A program made the position numbers and the translations under genes. Positions 13,301-22,860 of a stretch of DNA of 64,000 bases are shown piece by piece. Origin of the DNA: Gyrodactylus bullatarudis (lineage: Eukaryota > Platyhelminthes > Monogenea > Gyrodactylidea > Gyrodactylidae). The stretch lies in assembly GCA_012064415.1 (NCBI GenBank), contig SSNU01000228.1, forward strand, positions 62,001 to 126,000, written 5' to 3'. Positions within the stretch are counted from its first letter, which is position 1. Every line of letters begins with the position of its first letter. Below the pieces are notes generated by a model. It ran no database searches, was not told the origin of the DNA, and saw only the letters and a list, made by a program, of their open reading frames with translations.

Positions 13301-16120
13301 CATTAAAAATTGTACAACAAAGAGTGTGGAACTGAAAAGGTGAAATTGGAAATTTCAACTTGAAATTGCGACTATTGAAATACCAATTTTGAGAAAATAA
13401 TTTTGTCAAATGAAAAAATTGATACTTACTATTGACTAAATTTGAATTTAAACCAAAGAGGGGGCAATTTAGGTCACCAAAGTTTTTATCCAAATAATCC
13501 AACATGTAATTATCGTTAGAATTCAAGGGTTCCTTGGTATAATCACGATTTAGGTCGTTATACTTTCGAATTTCAATTGTTTCTTGGGAGCTGTAGTCAA
13601 CTTGAAGAAATCCCCCACGATAAGATAATGGCATGGCATTCATGACCAACTTTGCAACTGCAGCACTCTGATAATTGTCAAATTCAACAAAAGCCTGAGG
13701 GAATACTGTGTTCACCTTGAATACAATGATACGTAGAATAGGTCCGAATCTGTGGAAAATCTGAAATGGAAAAATTTTGATAGAAAATTGTTTGCATTAA
13801 TAAATATTTCTAAATTACTTTGTAGAGAACAATATGGCTTAATTTTAGTGTATCCGGACAATTTTTAATATGTACACGAAGAACTCGCTTCTTGTAAAGG
13901 TCAATATAGTATGATTGGGTGTTGGCAGTGCGAATAGCATTTTGAATTTGAGTGCAAGAGACTTTAGTTGTCAAATTTTGATATCGACTAAATTGGACAT
14001 CGATTCTGTTCTGATCATTAACAAGAGTACTGAGGGCACTCGGAAAATCATCAGATGATATCAACTGGGATTTTGGATTTTTGCTCTTCGATACCTGGAT
14101 ATGGAAAAATAATAAAATTTGGTTAAAATTAAAAACTTATATATGCCCTTTTATTCTGAATTGTTAATTGCTATGAGTTAAATTTTGATAGTTTATGATC
14201 AAAAAGATAATAGAATGACGTCCATAGAAATTTTCATCATAATTTAGGGCTCTCTTCTTTAGAAGAATCTAAAAAAGTATAAATTGTCTCAATATTCTAT
14301 TCTAAAGAATTATGAAAAATTATCTTGTAAACTTGTTAATAGAAATTATTTCTTGTTTTGTATAGAATACCAATCACAAAATAAGTTATGAAAGGAAGCT
14401 CATAAAGTATAAGGAGCACAATTCATAACTAATGATTAAGTAGTTGCTAGCTAGTTTATGCGAATAAAAATATTATGTAACTTTTATGTGTTTATTTGAC
14501 ACTGTTTAAGCTCTTTTTATTGCGATAAATAATAATAGATAATGATTTCGATCAGATAATAGAATTTTGTGAGTCATATAAACAGTGCAAAAATCTAGAG
14601 CATTGGACATGGAATAAATCAAGTTCTTGAAGAATAAAATCATGAAAAATTATTAGAGCTGCAAAAATGGCATTTTGTGTAAGAAAATTTAATTTCTTTT
14701 ATTTTCCTCGTATCAGAAAAGGTGAAGTGTGAACCAAGAATTTTTGCTATTTTTTGACATGAAGAATTGAATGCCCCCCCCCTTTCAAATTAAAAGACCT
14801 ATCTGATATATGAAGAAATCTAGCCATAAAAAATAGTTTGGTTCATCTCGAGCTTAAATTCACAAATCCAAGAATTATTTTCTCAAATCTCATTGGATGC
14901 AAGTTCAAAAGATCATTGAAGAAGGACCGTAAATTTATTAAAGAAAAGAGATATTTGGTACCTACTTGATAGTAGCAAAGGGCATTTTGCCCTCTTTTGC
15001 CACAAAAAAAATGTCATTTTTAATTAAAATATTTCTGCCCGATTTCGGCAACTCTAATTATCATATTATAATAAAAAGAGATTTTTCTAACCTTGTGAAA
15101 AATTCTACTCACGACGATCGATCATCAAAATAGAAAACGATACTCGAAAATTTAAAAAATTCCGAGTCAGTAATTAAGAAGGTAGCATGAATAATTGAAA
15201 ATTTTTAACTAATGACATCCTAAAAAACTAAAAGTTAAAATAATGGATCCTCAAATTTTCAAAATAAAGTAATACTCACAGGAGGTATAAAAGCCGGGAA
15301 AATATTCGTGTAATAATTTTTCATTGCAACAGCATCATCTTCATTATTCATTTCAATTAAAGCATGACTGGAAAATTTTGTCACAACCATGTTTTTAATT
15401 TGTCCAAATGGTGTTGCAAGACTGGCTACATTAGCTTCGTCAATCTTGTTGGGCAAGCGTCTTAGGTATAAAACATTCGACTTTTTAGGACTAGAACTGT
15501 CACTACAAGCTCCGTTAAGTAATTTAGCATGATCCTCAAGAACTTTTTTTGGTGACTCAACTGATTGATTGACTAATTCTGAGTCTGCTTTTTGGTACTC
15601 TGAAGGAGACTCATGATTTTTATAAATATTTGATGAGGTTGAATCCGGATTAACAATAGAGGTGGAATCAATAAACGGGGATGGAATTATTTCAGAGCGA
15701 ATCTTTAAAATTATAAAGTTAATATTTTCAAAAATAATATATATTTCATTACATACCTTTTTATTATTTTCCAAGTTCATTATTCCTTCAGTTAAAGAAC
15801 TGGCTGCATGAGCAAGAATACTAGCATCCAAGTTTTGAGGTTGACCTGTAGGTGAAGGATTCAAGTTTTCAGAAAAATATTCCATTTGGACAGCGGGTCT
15901 CTGTAAAAGGATTAAAAAAACTATTTACCTTTCGACAAGAATTTTTAATTATATAATTAGTCTGATCGTTGGAATTTATTAATAGACTAGAATTAAGATT
16001 TGGGAGAAATATAAATTGGTTCAAAATATCATAGGCAGTTCTGTCGTCTATATGAGGGAAAGTAGGTTGAATAGGAGAAAATTCATAATTTACACTCAGT
16101 AATGCAGAAAGAGTATCCAT
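1217..16120 (-). CDS. PTBP: Polypyrimidine tract-binding protein (PTBP)-like RNA-binding protein, 3' end outside window
   Basis: Nuclear RNA-binding protein family that represses or directs alternative splicing by binding pyrimidine-rich RNA through four RRMs. Nine exons join with matching phase on the minus strand: 16120-15929, 15900-15757, 15702-15280, 14094-13819, 13760-13430, 11549-11170, 7306-7181, 5179-5146, 1309-1217. About 666 residues are visible. RRM1 lies near residues 188-270 (LYLRRLP, then TPFGQIKNM, then MKNYYT), RRM2 near 324-400 (VLRVHIKNC, FGPILRIIVF, then the PTB-like NRDYT) and RRM3 from about 613 (SPVIIVSHL, GVYGDVIRVKIM). The N-terminal part before RRM1 is long and Ser/Asn-rich. 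RRM4 and the stop codon must lie left of base 1217, probably outside the window. Introns are 28, 54, 1185, 58, 1880, 3863, 2001 and 3836 nt. The family call rests on motif order and spacing; hnRNP L is the less likely alternative. Confidence 0.88.
1342..2060. repeat. Long palindromic (foldback) MITE
   Basis: Two arms of roughly 315 bp (about 1342-1660 and 1750-2060) are near-perfect reverse complements. The outer ends read GTTAATATGAAGATGGGAAT in consensus. Near the loop lie the family phrases TTGTTGATTTCAATGTGAGA and GGATCACAATAAGACAAA. RNA from either strand would form a very long hairpin. Lies in the intron upstream of PTBP exon 9. Confidence 0.85.
2061..5145. other. PTBP intron, no recognised feature
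   Basis: AT-rich intron sequence. Small open frames here lack similarity to any family I know, codon structure or splice context. I see nothing else supportable. Confidence 0.6.
5146..5179 (-). CDS. PTBP: PTBP-like micro-exon 8: RRM3 helix 1
   Basis: 34-nt exon encoding RITPDILFTLF, the RRM3 helix 1 segment that precedes GVYGDV in the family. It joins exon 7 (phase 0) and exon 9 (phase 1) exactly. Acceptor TTTTCAG, donor GTGAGT. Confidence 0.75.
5524..6225. repeat. Palindromic TA MITE, interrupted by a hAT MITE
   Basis: Left end AAGCTTATTGACATTGAGAT and right end GTCAACTAGCTT followed by TA match the palindromic family. The body is split by a 480-bp hAT-type MITE (5577-6056), which is therefore younger. 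Confidence 0.65.
5577..6056. mobile_element. Non-autonomous hAT element (MITE)
   Basis: Inverted ends TAGAGCCTCAAAAA and its complement are flanked by an exact 8-bp target-site duplication GTCATTAA (5569-5576 and 6057-6064). TAGAG-type ends with 8-bp duplications are the hAT signature. It has no coding capacity. A related copy lies at 26374-27170. Confidence 0.85.
6243..6411. mobile_element. 169-bp MITE with GGGTTAATC ends (MULE-like)
   Basis: Inverted ends GGGTTAATCTCAAAAGTAG and the complement. Flanks AATATAAAA and AAAATAAAA form a 9-bp duplication with one mismatch. The ends start like those of the larger element at 37812-38906, which has an exact 9-bp duplication. Nine-base duplications fit Mutator-like (MULE) transposition. 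Confidence 0.75.
7074..7146. repeat. Short inverted repeat
   Basis: ATTAGTAAAAGTAGATTTAA recurs in inverse orientation about 45 bp downstream, forming a hairpin. A fragment of the same sequence is at about 41430-41470. Lies in a PTBP intron just before exon 7. Confidence 0.55.
7181..7306 (-). CDS. PTBP: PTBP-like exon 7: start of RRM3
   Basis: 126-nt, phase 0 to phase 0 exon. It ends with SPVIIVSHLESN, which matches the RRM3 beta1 strand pattern (SVLLVSNLNPE-like) of PTBPs. Acceptor TTTTTTTAG, donor GTGAGC. Confidence 0.78.
7307..11169. other. PTBP intron, no recognised feature
   Basis: 3.9 kb of AT-rich intron. A hydrophobic open frame at 9908-10165 has no supporting context. No transposon ends or RNA genes recognised. 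Confidence 0.55.
11170..11549 (-). CDS. PTBP: PTBP-like exon 6: RRM2-RRM3 linker
   Basis: 380-nt exon entered in phase 1 (split Asn codon) and ending phase 0 at GTAAGT. It encodes a Gln/Asn/Met-rich linker (for example QMQQNL-type helices and the NIQHSQYPSQKNMNNK stretch) with no recognised domain. Linkers between RRM2 and RRM3 in PTBPs are also long and low in complexity. Phase agreement with exons 5 and 7 is the main support. Confidence 0.75.
11955..11985. repeat. (TAA)n microsatellite
   Basis: Uninterrupted run of about eight AAT units in a PTBP intron. A shorter similar run is near 10360-10372. Confidence 0.8.
12590..12760. repeat. Diverged copy of the intronic 'AGAGAGGCAAATT' repeat
   Basis: Shares order and spacing of short blocks (CCTATAAAGCCATACGTTTT, AAAATGACAATTTTTGAA, CGCCAAGATTTTTTCAATGA) with the repeats at 23065-23450 and 43270-43668. 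It is more diverged than those two are from each other. Confidence 0.5.
13430..14094 (-). CDS. PTBP: PTBP-like exons 4-5: end of RRM1 and RRM2
   Basis: Exon 4 (14094-13819, 92 codons) finishes RRM1 and opens RRM2 with RVLRVHIKN. A 58-nt intron follows. Exon 5 (13760-13430) carries FGPILRIIVF, AFVEFDNYQSAAVAKL and the post-RRM2 sequence KYNDLNRDYTKEPL, which resembles the segment that follows RRM2 in animal PTBPs. Exon 5 ends in phase 1 at a GTAAGT donor. Confidence 0.85.
14095..15279. other. PTBP intron, no recognised feature
   Basis: 1,185-nt intron bounded by GTGAGT and ATCCAG. It contains a C9-10 homopolymer near 14774 and nothing else recognised. Confidence 0.6.
15280..16120 (-). CDS. 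PTBP: PTBP-like exons 1-3: N-terminal region and RRM1
   Basis: Three phase-0 exons (16120-15929, 15900-15757, 15702-15280). The start MDTLSALL is the first in-frame Met before the low-complexity N-terminus. Intron 1 is only 28 nt (GTAAAT...TTTTACAG) and intron 2 is 54 nt (GTATGT...TTTAAAG). Both contain or would cause disruption if read through, and removal restores the frame. Exon 3 carries the RRM1 beta1 strand (NVLYLRRLP), the FGQIKN turn and the ALIEM strand, ending at a GTGAGT donor. Confidence 0.85.
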
Positions 16121-17331
16121 AGTCTTTTGTAAACTTGTTAGAATGACATTATGAATTGATTAAATTTTCAATAAAATTTATCTAAATTTGATACTGGGGA
16201 AAAAGGAATTTTATTGGCTATTTCCAAAGATCCAATAGAATTGGAAAAATTAGTCATATTATGTATTTTATGTAAGCACTCGATTCTTGTAATAAAAAGC
16301 ATACTTTCTAATTGAAATTGCATCTAATTATTAAACCAAGTTAAGGTTTTTGAATATTAACTCAATTTGAGTCATAATTAGAGTTCCCAGTGCAGTGAAT
16401 ATGGTTCAAATTATTCGCATGAAAATATTAAGGAATGTGATATAAATTCAGTGAAATTGGATAGATTTAATTAAAATAGTTTTTTTCTATAAAAGTTATT
16501 CTTTTTATGGGTATAAAACTTTCACGTAACGGTAAATTATTATGAATAATTAAAATAAACCAAGAAATACTAAAATTATCATATAAACGAAAATAAACCT
16601 ATATTAAGGGATTAACAATTTAGAGTAACAATTTAAACTGATTATCAATATTAAAATCCTATGAAATACATGTGTAAATTAAGATAAACATACTTAGATT
16701 CAATTAAAAATGCAAATACATCGATTAATTTAACAGGCACTCACTAAAGTAATTGGAAATGTATAAGTTGGACGTTACTATAGTTGAATAAGAGATTCTT
16801 CGTGTTAAAGAAAGATATAATAAGGGTTTAAAGCTATAGTTGAGAAAAAATAATTTTATAAGCAGTAAAAGCGTAGATTGCGCTTGGACCGTCGATTCAA
16901 ACAATGATTAAAAGTATTAAAGAAGAATTGTTTTTATAAATGTAGCTTAAATATTTTAAATTTCAGAAATTCAATAAAGTCTTTGATAAACTGTTTCCTA
17001 CAACCAAACTTTTATCCCCAAATTACAAAGAATTAAATAATTATTAAATTTATAAATTATAACATCAGCATAAGCTTCCTGCCAACGTCCACGTCAATTC
17101 TAATATTAATCCGAAAAATAATCTTAAATTTAGAATCCATATTTTAGATTTAGATGGAAATTAAAATTTGAGTATAAAAATTCCCAACACTCATCCATAA
17201 CTTGTTGTACTTGATTCATAATGGTTAACATAGAAGTGGAGGAAAAAGTAAAATAATCATGAAAAACGAATTTATTTACATTATGTAAATTACATACAAT
17301 AATTAATTTCCATTTAATAATTTTAAAAAGG
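16121..17331. other. Intergenic region between CLPTM1L-like A and PTBP-like genes
   Basis: Very AT-rich. It must hold the PTBP promoter (minus strand, right of 16120) and the 3' UTR of CLPTM1L-like A. No specific promoter motif is supportable. Confidence 0.6.
17271..17276 (-). terminator. AATAAA polyadenylation signal of CLPTM1L-like A
   Basis: AATAAA on the minus strand about 55 nt after the TGA stop at 17332. Position is typical for a short 3' UTR. Confidence 0.5.
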
Positions 17332-19031
17332 TCATTGAGTCTTTTTTAAATTCTTACTCTTCATGAGCTCCTGAATAATTTTTTCTCTGTCAAACACCTG
17401 CTCAGTGTAGTAGCTAGAAAAAGTAAAATAGTTTAATGTCAACTATTTTTCAATAAATTCCTTACCATCTTTGAAAAATATAAATAACATAGACGATAAA
17501 ATTTCTAAAGAATGAAATTTTATGCAGGAAAGGAATTCGTATAAGGAACACGAATATCATATCTGTAGAGTTAATCAATCCCTAAAAAATAGAAAAATGA
17601 ATATTTTTTTCGAAATTGATCCATTGAAGAATTACTTTGAAAAGTAAATCGAATTTATTCACTCGATTAATTTTCTTAGTTACATAATTCACGTATAGCG
17701 GTTGCAAAGCCATAATAAATCCTATTCCATAGACAACTATTATTCAAGAAAATTATTAGATTCTATAAGTACAAAGGAAATTTGAACTCACACCTGACTA
17801 ATGCTTGTATGATCCATGAATAGGCACTAAAATAAATTTATAAATAATTTTTTTCAATAATAGTATCTAAGAAAACAGACCTTGTGTATGGCGTCAAAAA
17901 GTAACAATAAATTGATGCGATTAATAGTAGTGGTATAAATAGCTTTCTAGTAAAACTAGCAAATTTAACTTCTGCTTGATAAATTTTTTTATCAAGAATG
18001 ATACTCATGTAAACGTAATTTCCAAATTTCCTTGTTAATAGAGTCATCAAGCTTCCAGCAGCTGTAAAGAATGCAGGAACCTTTATGATAAGACTAGATT
18101 CTTCTTCAAACAAGTATAAAAATATAATTGATGAGCTGATAAAGGGCCAGAATATAGTCATTTTTCTGAGAAGACTTTGATAGTTGTTGGAATTACCATA
18201 GGCTATGTCACCTTCATATCCAAAAATTGAAATTATACTCTTGATAATATTCACAGAAATGAATATCATTAGAATCGGAAATTCTTTTCCCAAAAGAAAA
18301 TCTTTTAGTTCATTGAAATCCGTCATTTTAGCTCCTTTATCACTAATATAATTGAATGCGGTAGTTAGATAGCATCGCATGTTCATATTTCCTATGGAAA
18401 CATAATTCAGATTTATTTTAAGACTCGCATTTTCATCTTCAATAAAATCATACATTGGAATAAAGTCGTCTTTGGCTTGCATTCTCAAATCAACATGAAC
18501 AATAGGAGTGTAAAATATTTTATCTCGGCCTTGAAAAACTTTTGTGAATGTCAAATATTCTTTTAAGAAATAATCGATATCAAAATTAAATGGTTCTCTC
18601 ATAATATTGATATCGAGTCTACTAAGAATATGTTCCATTGGTCGAATGACTTCTTGAGAATAAGCTGATGACCGTACACTTGGCATGAATACTGCAGTGA
18701 TGGGAAATTTGTAAAAGTTCAAGACTTGACCCTTATTATCATGAAACTTTAGTTGAATAAAGATCGATTCTTGTAATCTCAGATTGCTCGAATTATAAAA
18801 GGGTGCAAGTATTTTGACATTTTCCACAGGAAGTTTAACTTTATCAAGTGAATTCATAATCTTTTTTTCTCTAATAAAATTCACTGTTAAATAGAAGTCA
18901 TCAGTATTTGACCAGTCAGCAAAAAAGCATTTATCAGAAGAGCATGACTTTGGATAGTATATTTTTGCCATTTGGTACACATTATTGAAAGCATAAGCTA
19001 TAAAAGCAAGTCTGAATATAATATCTAACAT
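17332..19031 (-). CDS. CLPTM1L-like membrane protein, diverged paralogue A
   Basis: CLPTM1/CLPTM1L family: multi-pass ER membrane proteins; mammalian CLPTM1L acts as a scramblase for glucosaminyl-phosphatidylinositol in GPI-anchor synthesis. Five exons join in phase: 19031-17881, 17826-17792, 17736-17636, 17581-17466, 17413-17332, giving about 494 residues. Introns are 54, 55, 54 and 52 nt. An N-terminal hydrophobic segment is followed by a lumenal domain with YYPKSCSSDKC, then several membrane segments (FLYLFEEESS, FIPLLLIASIYCYFLTPY). The C-terminal box that is highly conserved in the family is degraded here: paralogue B keeps FIDDFFAFVITMP and CFRDD, whereas this copy reads STDMIFVFLIRIP and FFRNF. 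It is complete and frame-clean, so I infer a fast-evolving, possibly neofunctionalised copy rather than a pseudogene. Confidence 0.82.
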
Positions 19032-19329
19032 TTTTAATTAAATTTTTATAACATACTAACAAAAATGGAAAACTATTTCTCAATAGTGTACTTTTACTCT
19101 GAGAACGAATTCAATTTTGGTTGGAATCCTACAGATCTGATCCGATCCTGAAATTTTGCTACAAATTCCATTCAGAATAATTTTGAATTTTTACGTTTTA
19201 GTGAAAATTTAATCAACTTGGTTACTTATATCATATTTAAAATATCACTAAGTTTAGAAATGCCTATCTCTAATAGAGATTCTCTATAAACAAGCTCGTC
19301 GAGCGTCATTATACAACCAGTATAGTTGG

Positions 19330-19706
19330 TAGTGATATAAAAGCACAGTGCAAATACTGTGAAATGATATACACAGTTACAAAAGGATGGCGTTCAGCAC
19401 GCAAGCATATCGTTTAACATCATCGAGAATGTGCAGAACAATCTATAATGATCAAAGATAATGTCATTCCTCAAATTGTTGGTGTTCTTGATAACAAGAA
19501 ACCAAAGCATTATAAATTCAAACGAGCAATATTTAAAAGATGTTTTCATGACAAGGCTACTCCACATGAAACATTCTTTATGTACAAATCTTGTAAAAAC
19601 GACAGCATTTAAAGAGTGTATGGAGGTTTTATCTCCAGAATACAATTTAAGAAGTCGAAAATTCTATTCAGAAACCAATTTCTTAGCATCACACCTGTCA
19701 CAATAA
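19330..19706 (+). pseudogene. hAT transposase fragment between the CLPTM1L-like genes
   Basis: A BED-type zinc finger remnant (KAQCKYCEMIYTVTKGW then ARKHI and HHRE) is followed after stops and a frameshift by FKECMEVLSPEYNLRSRKFY, which resembles the hAT segment after the N-terminal zinc finger. Multiple frame breaks show it is dead. Flanking 19032-19329 and 19707-20010 hold promoter or UTR sequence with no motif I can name. Confidence 0.6.
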
Positions 19707-19983
19707 AATTAATATTCAATATTAAATATTGTCAATTTCTGAAATTGAATTTCGTGAATCATTGATTTATAAACTCTTCATAGTATCTGATCACTGAGTC
19801 TATAAGTTTATATGCGTTACAAATAAGAAAAGCCCCTAATTTTTTACAACTCTAATGTTCAAGTTAAGAAGCTCAGCTAAAAGATTTGCATTTTATATTC
19901 AATTGTTAATGCTAGATTTTAATGTTTTATCTGGCTCCTACATTATACTGGATGTTAAGGGAAAGCTCGGGTATTGTTAATCC

Positions 19984-19989
19984 TTTATT
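19984..19989 (-). terminator. AATAAA polyadenylation signal of CLPTM1L-like B
   Basis: AATAAA on the minus strand about 21 nt after the stop codon ending at 20011, implying a 3' UTR of only a few tens of bases. Confidence 0.6.
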
Positions 19990-20010
19990 TTTTCAAAAAA
20001 GTGGAAAAAA

Positions 20011-21647
20011 TTATTCGTTTTTCTTTACATGAGGTTCTTCAACTTCACAGGTTGCAATATCAGAGTTTTTTCTTGATTTATCGACAGGATAAAGCCATCT
20101 TTGATATAAGTACATAATAAAAACGATATCATCTCTAAAACAGGCAATCCGATGAGTAGTTGGCATAGTGATTACAAATGCAAAGAAATCATCGATAAAT
20201 GTATTAAAAGCTTTGTATGTTAGCGAACGCCATGGAAGGTGAGCAACAGATTTTAAACGATAATTCATATAAAGTTGAGGAGTCATCAGAAGAAAACCAA
20301 AGGCATAAACTCCTCTTACCAAAGCAGTTATTGTCCAGTTATACAAGTTTTTATAAGGCAAATAAAAGTAACAATGTAGGAGGCCCAAGATTGCTAGAGG
20401 AGGTACGATTAGATAAGATTTATTTGTAAATTCTCTGTCGATTTCATCTGTTCGAACTTCTGACAATGCTTTATGATTTCTCTCGAGCCCTCTTGAGAAA
20501 GTAATGTTGAAAATCTTGAAAAACTTTTTGAGTTTCCATAAGTCTACAATGGTGGATGCAAAAGCAGGGATTGTTACCAAAAGACTACTTCTCTCCTCCA
20601 TCAAATATAAAAATATAATTATTTTTGAAAGGAAGTTCCATATCACTTGAAAAACAAAGTTATGAGATGTAAGACTCACAGGTACTTGCTGCCAAACCCG
20701 AAGTATCTTCGGTATTTCGCCAGAATTGAATGTCACTTTTCAATGACAAAAAGTCAAAGGATATCTTTTAAATTGAATTAAATAAAAGTGATGTCTCTAC
20801 TTACATGTACGATAGATACAAAAACGATCAAGATCAATAGATTAAAGCTAGTCTCAAGTAGCAATTGCTTGATTTCATTGAAATCTTTCTTTTTAAATCC
20901 CATATTTTCCATATTCGAGAATAATTCAACTAAGGTAGTTCTCAGGCGGATGTTTCCAAGAGAACAATATTTCAAGTTTAGATTTAACTTCAACTCGGGA
21001 TAGGATTCATTCTTAAGCTGTAAATACGGCACATAATCTTCTTCAGCGTTCATTAATGAATTCATAAAGAAGACAGGTGAATATTTGTAACCTTGTCCAT
21101 ATTTTTTCACTGTAGTATAAGGAATGAATTCACGCGGAAATTCGTTCATATCAAAAGAGAATGTATCAAAAAAGAATGCCAAATCGAGATTCAATAAGAC
21201 ATGAGGATGAGCAATAGACTTGTTAAAAGTATCCTTGTATTCATGACTTGAGGTTAGAAGAGGAATCTTGTCCTCTATCAAATTAACTTTATTTACAAGC
21301 AGAATATTCATATTTTTATCATATAATGCAATTTCGATTTTAAACGGGCCCTTGATGGGATGAATGACATTGGGATGAATATGATACACCTCTTGAAACT
21401 TGGTTTTATTAAGAGGAACGCTCTGAATTTCTGTCACAACTTTATCTCTGTTTATAACTTTTGCCGAAATTTTAAAGTCATCTGAAGAAGTCCAGGAAGG
21501 GCTAATACAAGAATCTTTTGAGCACTGATTTGGGTAAAACAATTGATAAAATGTATAAGAGCTATATGCAAAGTACACTGCACAAATAATACCAATAAGA
21601 TTATGAATATTGAACTTGAACATTTTAATCTGAGAATTGATAATCAA
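20011..21647 (-). CDS. CLPTM1L: CLPTM1L-like lipid scramblase family protein B
   Basis: Three exons in phase: 21647-20805, 20764-20680, 20645-20011; introns are 40 and 34 nt. About 520 residues from the first Met, or 512 if translation starts at the second Met (21623, MFKFNIHNLIG), which fits the family N-terminus better. Family length is about 540. Visible: N-terminal membrane anchor, lumenal YPNQCSKDSC, FDFLSLKSDIQFWRN then EDTSGLA, IIIFLYLMEERSSLL, GVYAFGFLLMTPQLYMNYRL, SVAHLPWRSLTYKAFNTFID, FAFVITMPTTHRIACFRDD and YLYQRWLYPVD. The C-terminal block is nearly canonical, so this is the conserved orthologue candidate. Known role of mammalian CLPTM1L: flipping GlcN-PI across the ER membrane. 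Divergently arranged with the copper pump gene. Confidence 0.92.
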
Positions 21648-21770
21648 TCATTGATTTTCAAAATATTGTTTCACTTAAATACACACAATAGCAACAATAT
21701 TTTGGATTAAAAAAACTTTTTGTGGTATTACAAATAATTTATTTTAACAATTTTTTAAAATTCATTGTAT
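21648..21770. promoter_or_regulatory. Compact bidirectional promoter region (CLPTM1L-like B / ATP7)
   Basis: Only 123 nt (147 if the downstream CLPTM1L Met is used) separate the two divergent start codons, so the promoters and both 5' UTRs must overlap here, unless non-coding 5' exons lie elsewhere. No TATA box or metal-response element is clear. Confidence 0.6.
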
Positions 21771-22860
21771 ATGAAGTATTTTTGGTATTCCTCTGATGAT
21801 TTCGAGGAAGAAAACGATGCTGAACTTCTTTTAAATAATTTAAAGTCTAAACAAATAATTGAATATCATAAAGTAAGCCTGATTATCATGTTTTCTTAGA
21901 AAGACGAGTTAAATAATATAACAAGAATTATCATAAACGAGGAAAAGGATGGAGAAATATTAGAAGTCTTTAATGATTATCCTAACATATTTTTTCGCTT
22001 TCAAAAAGTTGAAAAATGTGAAATTAATATTGAAGGAATGACTTGTCAAAGCTGTGTAAAAAATATCAACCGAGTCCTTTACCAAAATTCAGCTGTATTT
22101 TGTGTTGATATTATTCTTGAAAACAATTACGGTTGCGTTTGGTTTGATGTAAACTCAATAAATCCTGTGAAAATCTGTAATCTAGTTGAAGATGCCGGTT
22201 TCAATGCCAAACTTCTCTGCTCTAGCAATCATAAATGTTCACCTACAGACCAAGATCTCATTCTCATCTTCACTGACTCATTAAATTCCTATTTGACATT
22301 TATTCAGAATAAGGGATTAACTTTTGTCTGCTCGAAAAACAACAGTATTCATTATTTTAGTATCGCTAATTCGAGCTCATATTTACCAGTTTGCCAAGAT
22401 TTAAATAACTTATTTTTCCACAAATCAGTAAAAGCCATTGCTTGCTATTTAAAGAAAAACCAAATTTTTATACCCATAAATGGTTTACATTGTAAGAGTT
22501 GTGTCAAAACCATCGAAAATTATTTCAATATTCCTCAAACTATGGTAGATTGTTTACTTTCAAGCGATTCTAATCCTTGTGTTAATCTCTTTGACAAATC
22601 ATTCTCAGTCACAATAACTGATGATAATTTCCCCAATATCAAAATTATTACACATGAAATCGAAAATCTTGGATTTACATTGAATTCTATGGAAGAAGAA
22701 AAATCTCAAATCGATGATAATGACTCAGCTGAGAAAGAAATTAGGCCAACATCAATAGTAGTAGAAAATTTTGTCAAGACAAAATGCTTAATAAAAGTAT
22801 CAGGCATGACCTGTAGTTCATGTGTCTATCTATTGGAAAATCATCTACTTCAAATAAAGG
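21771..22860 (+). CDS. ATP7: ATP7 exons 1-2: N-terminus with HMA1, HMA2 and start of HMA3
   Basis: Exon 1 (34 codons) and exon 2 are separated by a 27-nt intron, GTAAGC to TTCTTAG, that contains an in-frame stop if retained. Copper-binding sites: GMTCQSC (22035 region), GLHCKSC (22485 region) and GMTCSSC (22803 region). The stretches between HMA1 and HMA2 are long and unusually Cys-rich ([15 protein letters not shown]). Ends in phase 1 at GTGAGT. Confidence 0.88.

Noticed and set aside
20217..21003. Plus-strand open frames at 20217 and 20788
   Set aside because: Antisense shadows of the CLPTM1L-like B exons.
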